64,000 bases of DNA, from contig NZ_ADGX01000041.1 in NCBI RefSeq assembly GCF_000177675.1, positions 1-64,000 of the forward strand, written 5' to 3'. This document shows positions 33,159 to 41,414 of this stretch, piece after piece (the stretch's first letter is position 1; each line of letters begins with the position of its first letter). Origin of the DNA: Parafrankia sp. EUN1f (GTDB taxonomy: Bacteria; Actinomycetota; Actinomycetes; Frankiales; Frankiaceae). The notes under the pieces are model-generated. The model saw nothing but the letters and a program-made list of their open reading frames with translations, had not been told where the DNA came from and searched no databases. A program made the position numbers and the translations under genes.

Positions 33159-34847
33159 ATGGTTACCTTGCCGATTGACCGCACGGAGATCGACGCGCTC
33201 TTCCCGAGCGATCTGCCCGAGGTCGAGCACTGGGAGCGGCAGTACCCGCCGCGCCAGCTCGCCCCGGGCGCGCAGGTCACCCGGTTCTGCCCGAGCCCGA
33301 CTGGCTCACTGCACCTGGGCGGCGTGTTCGTCGCCATGCTCGACCGCGCGGTGGCCCGGCAGTCCGGCGGCACCTACCTGATCCGCATCGAGGACACCGA
33401 CCAGGAGCGCGAGGTCGCCGGCGCGGTCGACGAGTTCGACCGGGCGTTCGCCCACTTCGACCTGGTCTCGGACGAGCGCGACGGCGCTGCCGACGGCCCC
33501 GCCGGCGCCGGCGCCGGCGCGTACGGCCCGTACCTGCAGTCGGCACGCTCGCGGATCTACCTGAGCTATGTGCGGGAGCTGATGCGCGCGGGAGCGGCGT
33601 ATCCCTGCTTCGCCTCCAAGGAGGAGCTGACCGCGTTCGCGGAGGAGCAGCGGGCCGTGAAGGTCCCCACCGGGTACTACGGCCGCTGGGCGCCCTGGCG
33701 CGACGCCGACCCCGAGGCCGTGCGCTCCCGGCTGGCCGCCGGCGAGCCGTATGTGGTGCGTTTCCGCTCGCCCGGCGAGGCCGCCGGCCGGGTCAGCTAC
33801 ACCGATGTCATCCGCGGCACGATCTCCGCCGACGACAACCGGAACGACGTCGTCATTCTGAAAAGCTCGGCGAACGAGCTGCGGCTGCCGACATACCATT
33901 TCGCGCACGCGGTCGACGACCATCTCATGCGGGTGAACCTGGTCATCCGCGGCGACGAATGGATCTCGTCCGTCCCGGTGCATCACCAGCTCTTCGACGC
34001 GGCCGGTTTCGAGCGGATTCCCTACGCCCATGTGGCGCCGCTCATGAAGCAGGACGGAAAGGCGAAGCGCAAGCTCTCCAAGCGCAAGGACCCGGAGGCC
34101 TCGGTCGAGTACTACGTCGCCGGTGGCTATCCGACGGATGCGCTCTGGTTCTACCTGCGCAGCCTCGCGAACGGCCGCCTCGCGGACCTTCCGATCGAGC
34201 AGGCACTGGCCGAGCCGCTGCGACTGGAGGAATGCGGCGTCGCGGGGCCGCTCGTCGACCTGGTGAAGCTCGCGGACGTCGCCGCCGACCTGGTGGCCAC
34301 GATGAGCGGCGAGGCGATCCTGGCGGAGGTGCTGGCCTGGGCGCAGGTCTACGACACCGAGCTCGCCGCCGCGGTCGCCGCGAACCGGGACGTGGCGCTG
34401 CGGGCGCTCGACATCGAGCGGGTGGGGGTCGCCAACCCGCGTAAGGACCTGCACAAGTGGTCCGACTTCCGCCAGGTCTACGGGTACTTCTTCCCCGGGG
34501 TCTTCGAACCGGTCGCGAATCCCGCCGACCCGCGGCTCGGTGAGCTGCCCGCCGAGGTCGTCCGCGGGCTCGCCACCGACTTCCTGCGGGCCTACCAGCA
34601 CGTGAACGACAGTGACGCATGGTTCGAGCAGATCCGCGTCGCCGCGCTGGCGAACGGCTTCGCCGGCAGCCCGAAGGAATACAAGGCCGACAAGGCGTCC
34701 TTCGTCGGGTCGACGAAGGAGGCCGCCCAGGTGTTCCGGGTCCTGCTCACCGGCTCGAACCGCAGCCCCGCCTTCAACCTGGTGACCCAGGCTCTGGGCG
34801 AGGCCGAGACCCGCCGCCGGATCGGCGCCGTCATCGACCAGGCCTGA
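33159..34847 (+). CDS. Glutamyl-tRNA synthetase-like protein (class I aaRS)
   Basis: 562 residues of the GluRS/GlnRS family. The HIGH-type signature is in RFCPSPTGSLHLGGVF (HLGG, about residues 42-57). The glutamate pocket is LIRIEDTDQERE and the tRNA/ATP loop is KRKLSKRKDPEAS (KLSKR, about residue 308). A helical anticodon-binding region follows. It is longer than typical bacterial GluRS, with a Gly/Ala insertion near residue 112-122. A candidate -10 (TAGAAT, 33102-33107) and a short A-rich leader precede it. Frankia should have a housekeeping GluRS elsewhere; whether this is it or a paralogue cannot be decided from the window. Confidence 0.87.
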   Translation: MVTLPIDRTEIDALFPSDLPEVEHWERQYPPRQLAPGAQVTRFCPSPTGSLHLGGVFVAMLDRAVARQSGGTYLIRIEDTDQEREVAGAVDEFDRAFAHFDLVSDERDGAADGPAGAGAGAYGPYLQSARSRIYLSYVRELMRAGAAYPCFASKEELTAFAEEQRAVKVPTGYYGRWAPWRDADPEAVRSRLAAGEPYVVRFRSPGEAAGRVSYTDVIRGTISADDNRNDVVILKSSANELRLPTYHFAHAVDDHLMRVNLVIRGDEWISSVPVHHQLFDAAGFERIPYAHVAPLMKQDGKAKRKLSKRKDPEASVEYYVAGGYPTDALWFYLRSLANGRLADLPIEQALAEPLRLEECGVAGPLVDLVKLADVAADLVATMSGEAILAEVLAWAQVYDTELAAAVAANRDVALRALDIERVGVANPRKDLHKWSDFRQVYGYFFPGVFEPVANPADPRLGELPAEVVRGLATDFLRAYQHVNDSDAWFEQIRVAALANGFAGSPKEYKADKASFVGSTKEAAQVFRVLLTGSNRSPAFNLVTQALGEAETRRRIGAVIDQA

Positions 34848-34928
34848 CCCGACGCCGAACCACCACCGCCCGCCGCCCGCAACCACACCAATAGCCGCGA
34901 ATGAGGCATCCGCTCACTTGACGGCCAA

Positions 34929-34978
34929 CAAGAAGTGAGGATTTCGGTTGCTTCAGCAGCCGAAATCCTCACTTCTTG
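34929..34978. repeat. Dispersed palindromic repeat, copy 2
   Basis: Perfect 19-bp arms (CAAGAAGTGAGGATTTCGG and complement); the inner bases continue to pair (TTGC ... GCAG around TTCA) to give a long hairpin with a 4-nt loop. It lies between the convergent GluRS-like and amidohydrolase genes, like copy 1, consistent with terminator use. Confidence 0.9.
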
Positions 34979-34993
34979 CTCGGAGCAGCCACA

Positions 34994-36709
34994 TCAGCCA
35001 GCGGTGAGGATTCCGCCTGGGCGTTCGTCGGTGAGCTCGTCGCCCTCGATCAGGACCCGGCCGTTGACCAGGGTGTAGTCGTAGCCGCGTGCTCGCTGGA
35101 CGAACCGGTTCGCGCCGAGCGGGAAGTCCGCGCGCATCTGCGGCACGTCGAGGTCGAGCCGATCGAGGTCGATGACGTTGATGTCGGCGAAGGCCCCGGG
35201 AGCAAGCACCCCGCGGTCGGCGAGCCCGAACAGCTCGGCGCCCTCGGAGGTCAGCTTGCGCACGGCCGTGCCGATGTCGAGCAGGCCCCGCTCGCGGGTC
35301 CAGTGCCGGAGCAGGAAGGTCGACTGGCCGGCGTCCATGGTCAGGGCGACGTGCGCGCCGGCGTCCCCGACGCCGACGACGACATCCGGGTTGGTCAGCA
35401 TCGCGGCGACCGCGTCGAGGTCCTGGTTGAGCACCGGGTAGTAGAGCAGCCCGAGGCCATCGGTCTCGACGGTGAACTCCAGGAAGGCCGCCGCCGGGGT
35501 GATGCCGCGCCGGGCCGCCTCGGCGGCGAGGCTGTTGCTCGGGTCGACGTCGTACCGCGCCGAGCCGGGCGGCAGCAGGTACAGCTTGGCGGGGTCCTTC
35601 GGCGCGAGCGGCCCGGACAGCTCGACCGGGCGCTCGGCCTCCGTGGCCAGCGCCGCGCGCCGGCCGACGTCCGCGAGTGCCGCCAGCCGCTCCGGCCACG
35701 GCCGGGCCATCAGCTCCGCCCAGCCGGGCAGCGCGTCGTAGGGGGTGCGGCCGACCAGCCCGTACAGGATGCCGCTGCCGCGCGCCGCCGTCTGCGGGCG
35801 CAGGTCGGCGCCGCGGCCGCGGGCGGCCGCCACCTCCTGCATCACCCAGGACCACAGCCCGGGCCGGCGGTCGCTCTGCATCATCGCGAACGTCAGCGGG
35901 CGGCCCGAGTCCCGGCTGACCTGTTCCATCCAGGCCAGCTCCGCGACGGAGTTCGCCTTGTCCGGCCCGTCGCGCTCGCCGATGCGGGGCACGACCTCGA
36001 TCGTGCCGCGGCCGCGTGCCGCGAGCGCGCCGCCGATCGCGGCCAGCTCCGCCTGGGCGGCGTAGGTGCCTGGAACCGGGCGGCCGTCCGGCACGGTGTG
36101 CATGAAGCTGCGGGACGTCGAGAAGCCGAGCGCGCCGGCGTCGATCGCCTCCCCGACGACCTCCGCCATGCGGGCGATGTCGTCGGCGGAGGCCGGGACG
36201 TCGTCCAGGGCGCGGGAGCCCATCACGTAGGTGCGCAGCGCGCAGTGGCCGATCATGCCGCCGACGTTGATGCCGAGGCCGCGGCGCCCCAGCGCGCGCA
36301 GGTAGTCGCCGTAGGACTCCCAGTTCCAGTCCATCCCGGACATGATCGTCTCGGCCGGGATGTCCTCGACCGCCTCCATCATCTCGGCGAGGTAGCGCTG
36401 CTCGCCGGGGCGCACCGGGGCGAAGGTGACACCGCAGTTGCCCAGAACGATGCTGGTCACCCCGTGCCAGCAGGACGGGCTGGCCACCGGGTCCCAGAAG
36501 AGCTGGGCGTCGAGGTGGGTGTGGATGTCGACGAAGCCGGGCGTGACCAGGCGGCCCCGGGCGTCGATCCGGCGACGCCCGGATGCAGCGAGCGTGCCGG
36601 GCTCGGCGATCTCGGCGACCCGGTCCCCGTCGATCGCCACATCGGCGCGTCGCGGCGGGGAGCCGGTTCCGTCGACCACCTCACCGCCGTGGATCACGAT
36701 GTCGTGCAT
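34994..36709 (-). CDS. N-acyl-D-amino-acid deacylase family amidohydrolase
   Basis: 571 residues from ATG 36707-36709 with GGAGG about 10 nt upstream; upstream codons of the frame are unrelated to the family. Motifs parallel those of the paralogue at 13325-14974: IHGGEVVDGTGSPPRRADVA at the start, GFVDIHTHLDAQLFWD metal site, TSIVLGNCGVTFAPVRPGE with the ligand Cys, GALGFSTSRSFMH, and VVGVGDAGAHVALTMDAGQS near the end. Metal-dependent hydrolysis of an N-acyl or ring amide is likely. Divergent from the TetR regulator. Confidence 0.92.
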   Translation of the reverse strand: MHDIVIHGGEVVDGTGSPPRRADVAIDGDRVAEIAEPGTLAASGRRRIDARGRLVTPGFVDIHTHLDAQLFWDPVASPSCWHGVTSIVLGNCGVTFAPVRPGEQRYLAEMMEAVEDIPAETIMSGMDWNWESYGDYLRALGRRGLGINVGGMIGHCALRTYVMGSRALDDVPASADDIARMAEVVGEAIDAGALGFSTSRSFMHTVPDGRPVPGTYAAQAELAAIGGALAARGRGTIEVVPRIGERDGPDKANSVAELAWMEQVSRDSGRPLTFAMMQSDRRPGLWSWVMQEVAAARGRGADLRPQTAARGSGILYGLVGRTPYDALPGWAELMARPWPERLAALADVGRRAALATEAERPVELSGPLAPKDPAKLYLLPPGSARYDVDPSNSLAAEAARRGITPAAAFLEFTVETDGLGLLYYPVLNQDLDAVAAMLTNPDVVVGVGDAGAHVALTMDAGQSTFLLRHWTRERGLLDIGTAVRKLTSEGAELFGLADRGVLAPGAFADINVIDLDRLDLDVPQMRADFPLGANRFVQRARGYDYTLVNGRVLIEGDELTDERPGGILTAG

Positions 36710-36758
36710 GGCATCCGTTCCTCCGGTCCGCCCATCCACCCAGCACCGACGAGAACAA

Positions 36759-36780
36759 TAAATGAGTAAGTCCTCATTTA
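36759..36780. promoter_or_regulatory. Inverted repeat upstream of amidohydrolase
   Basis: TAAATGAG, 6-nt spacer, CTCATTTA: perfect 8-bp arms in the A+T-rich promoter zone, 50 bp upstream of the amidohydrolase start. It differs from the shared 14-bp motif but shares the TGAG/CTCA cores. Confidence 0.6.
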
Positions 36781-36943
36781 ATATCGATGCTAGGGATGCC
36801 CCGTAGGCCACGTCAAGGCACCTGGGATCACGGCGACCCGCACCGGGACGGCGGCCGTCCGGCATCGCCTTCGGGTGACGCAGCCGACACGGAAATTATC
36901 GCGGCATGGCAGCTCGCGCGGACGATGGTCGATTCGACGGAGT

Positions 36944-36957
36944 AGTGTACGTTCATT
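36944..36957. promoter_or_regulatory. Operator-like palindrome (site 6 of shared motif)
   Basis: AGTGTACGTTCATT, 12 of 14 consensus positions, 31 bp upstream of the TetR regulator start, consistent with autoregulation. Confidence 0.55.
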
Positions 36958-36988
36958 TACCATCTGTGGTACAAGGCGCGGAGGGACG

Positions 36989-37663
36989 ATGTCCGAACAG
37001 GTAGTCAATCCCCCGGGGGCCGAGGAGCCACCACGTCCACGCCGGCTGACCGCCGAGGCGCGCAAGCGCTCGATCCTGAAGGCCGCCCGCCAGGCGTTCA
37101 CCGAGACCGGTGACATGAACGGCACCACCATCAAGGCGATCGCGGAGCGCGGCGGGATCAGCGAAGGCGTCATCTACCGCCATTTCGAGAGCAAGGACCA
37201 GCTCTTCTACGAGGCGGTCGTCGAGCCGCTGCGTGACGCCGTCGACGAGCTCGTCGCCGCCACCGAAGTGATCGACCTGGAGGAGCCGCTCACTCCGGAG
37301 CGCCAGATCCAGACGATGAACGGCCTCTACCGCCAGCTCATCTCGACCCTGGAGGAAGTGCTCCCGCTGCTGGGCCTGGTGCTGTTCGGTGACCCGAAGG
37401 TCGGCCGGAAGTTCTACCGCAAGCACTTCTCGGTGGCGATGGACCGGCTGGCCGACGCCTGGCGGGACGTCGAGGACCGCTACGGCTTCGAGTTCGAGTC
37501 GCCGGACCTCTCCGCGCGCGCCGTCATGGGGATCGCGCTGATCCTCGCGATGGAGAGCCGGCACAACGACCTGTTCAACCGTGATCGCGCGGTGACCCTG
37601 ATCACCGAGAGCACGATCAAGGGGTTCTTCCCCGTGCTGGAGCCCTCCCGCCGCCGCCGCTGA
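36989..37663 (+). CDS. TetR family transcriptional regulator
   Basis: 224 residues. The N-terminal TetR helix-turn-helix is clear: RKRSILKAARQAFTETG, TTIKAIAERGGISEGVIYRH, FESKDQLFYEAVVEPL. The helical C-terminal ligand domain has no recognised subfamily. The ATG is preceded by GGAGGG at 5-8 nt. It lies between the D-aminoacylase-type amidohydrolase (divergent) and the aldehyde dehydrogenase genes (same strand), and carries a copy of the shared palindrome in its own promoter, making it the best local candidate for the regulator of that motif. Confidence 0.93.
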   Translation: MSEQVVNPPGAEEPPRPRRLTAEARKRSILKAARQAFTETGDMNGTTIKAIAERGGISEGVIYRHFESKDQLFYEAVVEPLRDAVDELVAATEVIDLEEPLTPERQIQTMNGLYRQLISTLEEVLPLLGLVLFGDPKVGRKFYRKHFSVAMDRLADAWRDVEDRYGFEFESPDLSARAVMGIALILAMESRHNDLFNRDRAVTLITESTIKGFFPVLEPSRRRR

Positions 37664-37730
37664 GCCCCCGCCGCCGATTACCGCCCGGCGCTGCCGCTGA
37701 GCCCCCGCCGCCGATTACCGCCCGGCGCTG
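37657..37730. repeat. 37-bp perfect tandem duplication over the TetR stop codon
   Basis: Two identical 37-bp units (37657-37693, 37694-37730), starting CCGCTGAGCCCCCGCC; the first contains the TGA stop of the TetR gene. Degenerate GCTGCCGCTG/CCCCGGCG copies continue to about 37795. Confidence 0.92.
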
Positions 37731-37899
37731 CCGCTGGGCCCCCGGCGCTGCCGCTGAGTCCCCGGCGCTTGCCGCTGGGCCCCCGGCGCGGCGGCGAGCC
37801 CTCCCGGCCCCTACGCGTTGCTTCTCAAGTAAGTGCTCACATATCGTTGGATGGCGATCTACCAGCACCTTGTGGGCACTTGAAGATCTTTTGAAGCTA

Positions 37900-37913
37900 G
37901 CGAGCATTCGCTC
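37900..37913. promoter_or_regulatory. Operator-like palindrome (site 7 of shared motif)
   Basis: AGCGAGCATTCGCT, 13 of 14 consensus positions, 42 bp upstream of the aldehyde dehydrogenase start. A second, weaker site (AGTAAGTGCTCACA, 11 of 14) lies at 37828-37841 in the same promoter region. Confidence 0.6.
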
Positions 37914-37955
37914 ATGCTGTTACGCTCCACGCCGGGAGCTACCCAGGGAGGCACT

Positions 37956-39443
37956 GTGCGTGATCGGTTAATGCACAGAGATGCGTTCTACATCAACGGA
38001 GCCTGGCCCGAGCCCGCGAGCTCGGAGATCCTCCCGGTCGTCTCCCCGTCCACGGAGGAGGTCGTCGGCGGCGTCCCGCTGGCGACAACCGCCGACATCG
38101 ACCAGGCCGTCGGGGCCGCCCGCGACGCCTTCGACCACGGCCCCTGGCCCCGGATGGCACCCGCCGAGCGGGCCGACATCCTCGCCCGCGTGGCCGACGC
38201 CCTGCGCAAGCACGAGGCCGAGATCGCCCAGGTCACCACCGACGAGATGGGCTGCGCCGCGAGCCAGGCCCGGGCCGCGCAGACCGGCCTGGTAGCCCCC
38301 GTCTTCGACTACTACGCGGAGCTCGCGCGCACGTACGAGTTCGAGCGCACCGTGGTCACCCCCGCCGCCGACCGCGGCGGTCTGGTGACCACCGCGCCGG
38401 TGGGCGTGGTCGCCGCGATCGTCCCCTGGAACGCCCCGGTCACCCTCGGCGCCTGGAAGACCGCTCCCGCCCTGGCCGCCGGCTGCACCGTCGTGCTCAA
38501 GCCGGCGCCGGAGGCCCCGCTGAGCAACTACCTGCTCGCCGAGGCGATGGAGGAGGCCGGGGTACCGGCCGGCGTCGTCAACGTCATCCCGGGCGGCCGG
38601 GAGGTCGGCGAGTACCTGGTGACACACCCGGGCGTCGACAAGATCGCGTTCACGGGCTCGACGGCCGCGGGCCAGCGGATCATGAGCCTCTGTGGGGAGC
38701 GCATCCGCCGGGTCTCCCTCGAGCTGGGTGGCAAGTCCGCGTCGATCCTGCTCGACGACGCCGACCTGGCGACCGTCGTCCCGGCGGTGGTCAAGGGCGG
38801 GATGCATCTGTCCGGCCAGGTCTGCGGGGCGCACACCCGCGTCCTGGTGCAGCGCTCCCGGTACGCCGAAGCGCTGGAGATCGCCGCGAAGGCTGCCAAC
38901 GCGATCCCGGTGGGCGACCCGCACGACCCGGCGATCCTCGTCGGGCCGCTCGTCGCGGCCCGGCAGCGCGAGCGGGTCGAAGGTTACATCGCCGGCGCGG
39001 TACGCGATGGCGCGCGGATCGTCGCCGGCGGCGGCCGGCCGGCCCACCTGCCCCGCGGCTGGTACGTGGAGCCGACGATCCTCGGTGACGTCGACAACTC
39101 GATGCGGGTGGCCCAGGAGGAGATCTTCGGGCCGGTGCTGTGCTTCATCCCCTACGACGACGTCGACGACGCCGTGCGCATCGCCAACGACTCCGACTAC
39201 GGCCTGTCCGGTGGGGTGTGGAGCGCGGACCCGCAGCGCGCTGTCGATGTCGCGCGGCGGATCCGCACCGGGAGCGTGGCGGTCAACGGCAGCTACCCGC
39301 CGTTCCCGCTGGTGCCGTTCGGGGGCTTCAAGCAGTCCGGGCTCGGCCGGGAGCTGGGGCCCGAGGGCCTCCACGAGTTCCTGGAGACCCGCAGCATCGG
39401 GCTTCCCCCGGCGCTGCTGCCCGCCGCCGGCTCGACCTCCTGA
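37956..39443 (+). CDS. Aldehyde dehydrogenase (NAD(P)+)
   Basis: About 495 residues from GTG 37956 (AGGGAGG ends 4 nt upstream); ATG 37971 is an alternative closer to the family N-terminus MHRDAFYINGAW. Family motifs: VGVVAAIVPWNAPVTLGAWK, FTGSTAAGQRIMSLCGERI, the general base Glu in SLELGGKSASILLDDAD, the nucleophile Cys in SGQVCGAHTRVL, and EEIFGPVLCFIPYDDVDDAV. It oxidises an aldehyde to an acid or acyl-CoA precursor. First gene of a catabolic unit with an EthD-like protein, a second aldehyde dehydrogenase and a P450. Confidence 0.94.
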   Translation: MRDRLMHRDAFYINGAWPEPASSEILPVVSPSTEEVVGGVPLATTADIDQAVGAARDAFDHGPWPRMAPAERADILARVADALRKHEAEIAQVTTDEMGCAASQARAAQTGLVAPVFDYYAELARTYEFERTVVTPAADRGGLVTTAPVGVVAAIVPWNAPVTLGAWKTAPALAAGCTVVLKPAPEAPLSNYLLAEAMEEAGVPAGVVNVIPGGREVGEYLVTHPGVDKIAFTGSTAAGQRIMSLCGERIRRVSLELGGKSASILLDDADLATVVPAVVKGGMHLSGQVCGAHTRVLVQRSRYAEALEIAAKAANAIPVGDPHDPAILVGPLVAARQRERVEGYIAGAVRDGARIVAGGGRPAHLPRGWYVEPTILGDVDNSMRVAQEEIFGPVLCFIPYDDVDDAVRIANDSDYGLSGGVWSADPQRAVDVARRIRTGSVAVNGSYPPFPLVPFGGFKQSGLGRELGPEGLHEFLETRSIGLPPALLPAAGSTS

Positions 39444-39518
39444 CCCGGCGGCCCTGATCCAGCGCTCCTGACTGACCAGGGCTCCTGCCCCAGCCGTTGA
39501 CGAGACCGGGAGGCCGGC

Positions 39519-39851
39519 GTGGCCAAGGGTGTGTTCGTCGTTCAGTCCCATCCGGTCTCACCGGAGCGGGAGGACGAGTTCAACAAGTGGTACTCCGAGG
39601 AGCACATCCCGGACATCCTTGAGATTCCGGGCTTCGTCTCCGCGAAGCGCTACCGGCTGCGCGACGCCGGGCACCTCACGGCGGACCCGGCGGCGCGCGC
39701 CTACCTGACGGTCTACGAGATCGAGGCCGACGACCTCGGCGCGCCCCTGCTGGAGATGGCGGCCCGGTCGGCCGAAGGCCGGGTGCGGCGCAGCAGCTCC
39801 GTCCAGTTCGATCCGCCGCCGGTCCGGTCCTTCTACGAGCTCATCGACTGA
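39519..39851 (+). CDS. Small dimeric alpha/beta-barrel (EthD-like) protein
   Basis: 110 residues. NKWYSEEHIPDILEIPGFVS is the typical WYxxxHIPxxLxxPG segment of EthD/DUF4286-like dimeric ferredoxin-fold proteins, followed by YLTVYEIEADDL. Relatives act as accessory proteins for P450s (EthD with EthB) or as small isomerases or lyases. GTG start. It sits between two aldehyde dehydrogenases with a P450 downstream, so an accessory role in the oxidation is plausible. Confidence 0.82.
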   Translation: MAKGVFVVQSHPVSPEREDEFNKWYSEEHIPDILEIPGFVSAKRYRLRDAGHLTADPAARAYLTVYEIEADDLGAPLLEMAARSAEGRVRRSSSVQFDPPPVRSFYELID

Positions 39852-39863
39852 CAAGGAGCCCCG

Positions 39864-41366
39864 GTGTCGACTCTCAGCCCACCCGAAGCGGCGACGATCC
39901 CGCTCCTGACGGCCGGGCCCGGGCGGCTGCTGATCGGCGGCGAGTGGGTTCCCGCCGCAGACGGCGCGACGTTCCCCAGCATCAACCCGTCCACCGGGGA
40001 GACTCTGGTCGAGATCGCCCAGGGCGGCGCGGCGGACGTCGACCAGGCGGTCGCGGCGGCCCGCGCCGCCTTCGAGGGGCCGTGGCGGAACAGCACGCCG
40101 GACGAGCGACAGCGGCTGCTGTGGGCGCTCGCGGACGCCGTCGCCGAGAACTACGAGGAGCTCCGGCTGCTGGAGACCCTCGACATGGGCACGCCGATCG
40201 GCCGCCGCCGGCCCGGGCCGAGCTCGTCCTGGGAAGCCAGTGTGCTGCGCCACTTCGCCGGGATGGCGGTCGGCATCCACGGGGAGACGATCCCGAACTC
40301 GGTGCCGGGCTCCATGTTCACCTACACCCTGAAGGAGCCGGTCGGGGTCGTCGCGGCGATCGTCCCGTGGAACCGCCCGATCAGCAACGCGATCTGGAAG
40401 ATCGCCCCGGTGCTGGCCACCGGCTGCACGATGGTGCTCAAGCCGGCGGAGGAGGCCAGCCTCGCCGCGCTGCGCCTCGGTGAGCTGATCAACGAGGTCG
40501 GGATCCCGCCGGGCGTGGTGAACATCGTGACCGGCTTCGGCGAGCCGGTCGGTGCCGCGCTGGCGGCGCACCCTGGCGTCGACAAGGTGGCCTTCACCGG
40601 TTCGACGGCCGTCGGGCAGCACATCGTGCGGGCGGCGGCCGGCAACCTGAAGCGGGTCTCCCTCGAACTCGGCGGCAAGTCCCCCGATGTGGTCTTCGCC
40701 GACGCCGACCTGAACAAGGCCGTGCCGGGCGCCGCGCTGGGAGTCTTCTTCAACTCCGGGCAGATCTGCTGCGCCGGCACCCGGATCTACGTCGAGCGCC
40801 CCATCTACGGCGAGTTCGTGGAGCGGATCTCGGCGCAGGCGGCGAAGCTGCGGGTCGGCAACAGCCTCGACCCGCAGACCAGGATCGGCCCGCTGGTCTC
40901 CGCGGAGCAGCTCGAGCGGGTCGTCGGCTACCTCGACCTCTCCCGGGAGGAGGGTGCGCGCACCACCGTCGGCGGCGCCCGGCTCACCGACGGCGACCTG
41001 GCCCGCGGCTACTTCGTCGCGCCGACGGTGCTCGCCGACGTGGAGGACGACATGCGCGTCGCCCGGGAGGAGATCTTCGGGCCGGTCGCGTGCGTGCTGC
41101 CCTTCGACACGGCCGAAGAGGTCGTGGCACGGTCCAACGACACCCAGTTCGGCCTCAGTGGCGGGGTGTGGACGCGCGACGTCGGCAAGGCGCACCGGTT
41201 CGCCCGTGACCTGCAGGCCGGCACGGTCTGGGTGAACTCGTACAACGTGATGGACCCGGCCGTTCCGTTCGGCGGCTACAAGACCAGCGGCTGGGGCCGG
41301 GAAATGGGCCAGCAGTCCCTCGACGACTACCTCAACGTCAAATCGGTCTGGATTGACACGGCCTGA
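39864..41366 (+). CDS. Aldehyde dehydrogenase (NAD(P)+), second copy
   Basis: 500 residues with complete family motifs: LIGGEWVPAADGATFPSINP at the start, VGVVAAIVPWNRPISNAIWK, AFTGSTAVGQHIVRAAAGNL, SLELGGKSPDVVFADADLNK with the general base Glu, NSGQICCAGTRIYVERPIYG with the catalytic Cys, and EEIFGPVACVLPFDTAEEVV. GTG start with AAGGAG about 6 nt upstream, 12 bp after the EthD-like gene. It is more like the phenylacetaldehyde/betaine-type than the first copy, so the two probably act on different intermediates. Confidence 0.94.
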   Translation: MSTLSPPEAATIPLLTAGPGRLLIGGEWVPAADGATFPSINPSTGETLVEIAQGGAADVDQAVAAARAAFEGPWRNSTPDERQRLLWALADAVAENYEELRLLETLDMGTPIGRRRPGPSSSWEASVLRHFAGMAVGIHGETIPNSVPGSMFTYTLKEPVGVVAAIVPWNRPISNAIWKIAPVLATGCTMVLKPAEEASLAALRLGELINEVGIPPGVVNIVTGFGEPVGAALAAHPGVDKVAFTGSTAVGQHIVRAAAGNLKRVSLELGGKSPDVVFADADLNKAVPGAALGVFFNSGQICCAGTRIYVERPIYGEFVERISAQAAKLRVGNSLDPQTRIGPLVSAEQLERVVGYLDLSREEGARTTVGGARLTDGDLARGYFVAPTVLADVEDDMRVAREEIFGPVACVLPFDTAEEVVARSNDTQFGLSGGVWTRDVGKAHRFARDLQAGTVWVNSYNVMDPAVPFGGYKTSGWGREMGQQSLDDYLNVKSVWIDTA

Positions 41367-41414
41367 GCGCAACGAGGAACCGAGGACAAAACAAAGAGGA
41401 GCCGAGGGACTGAG

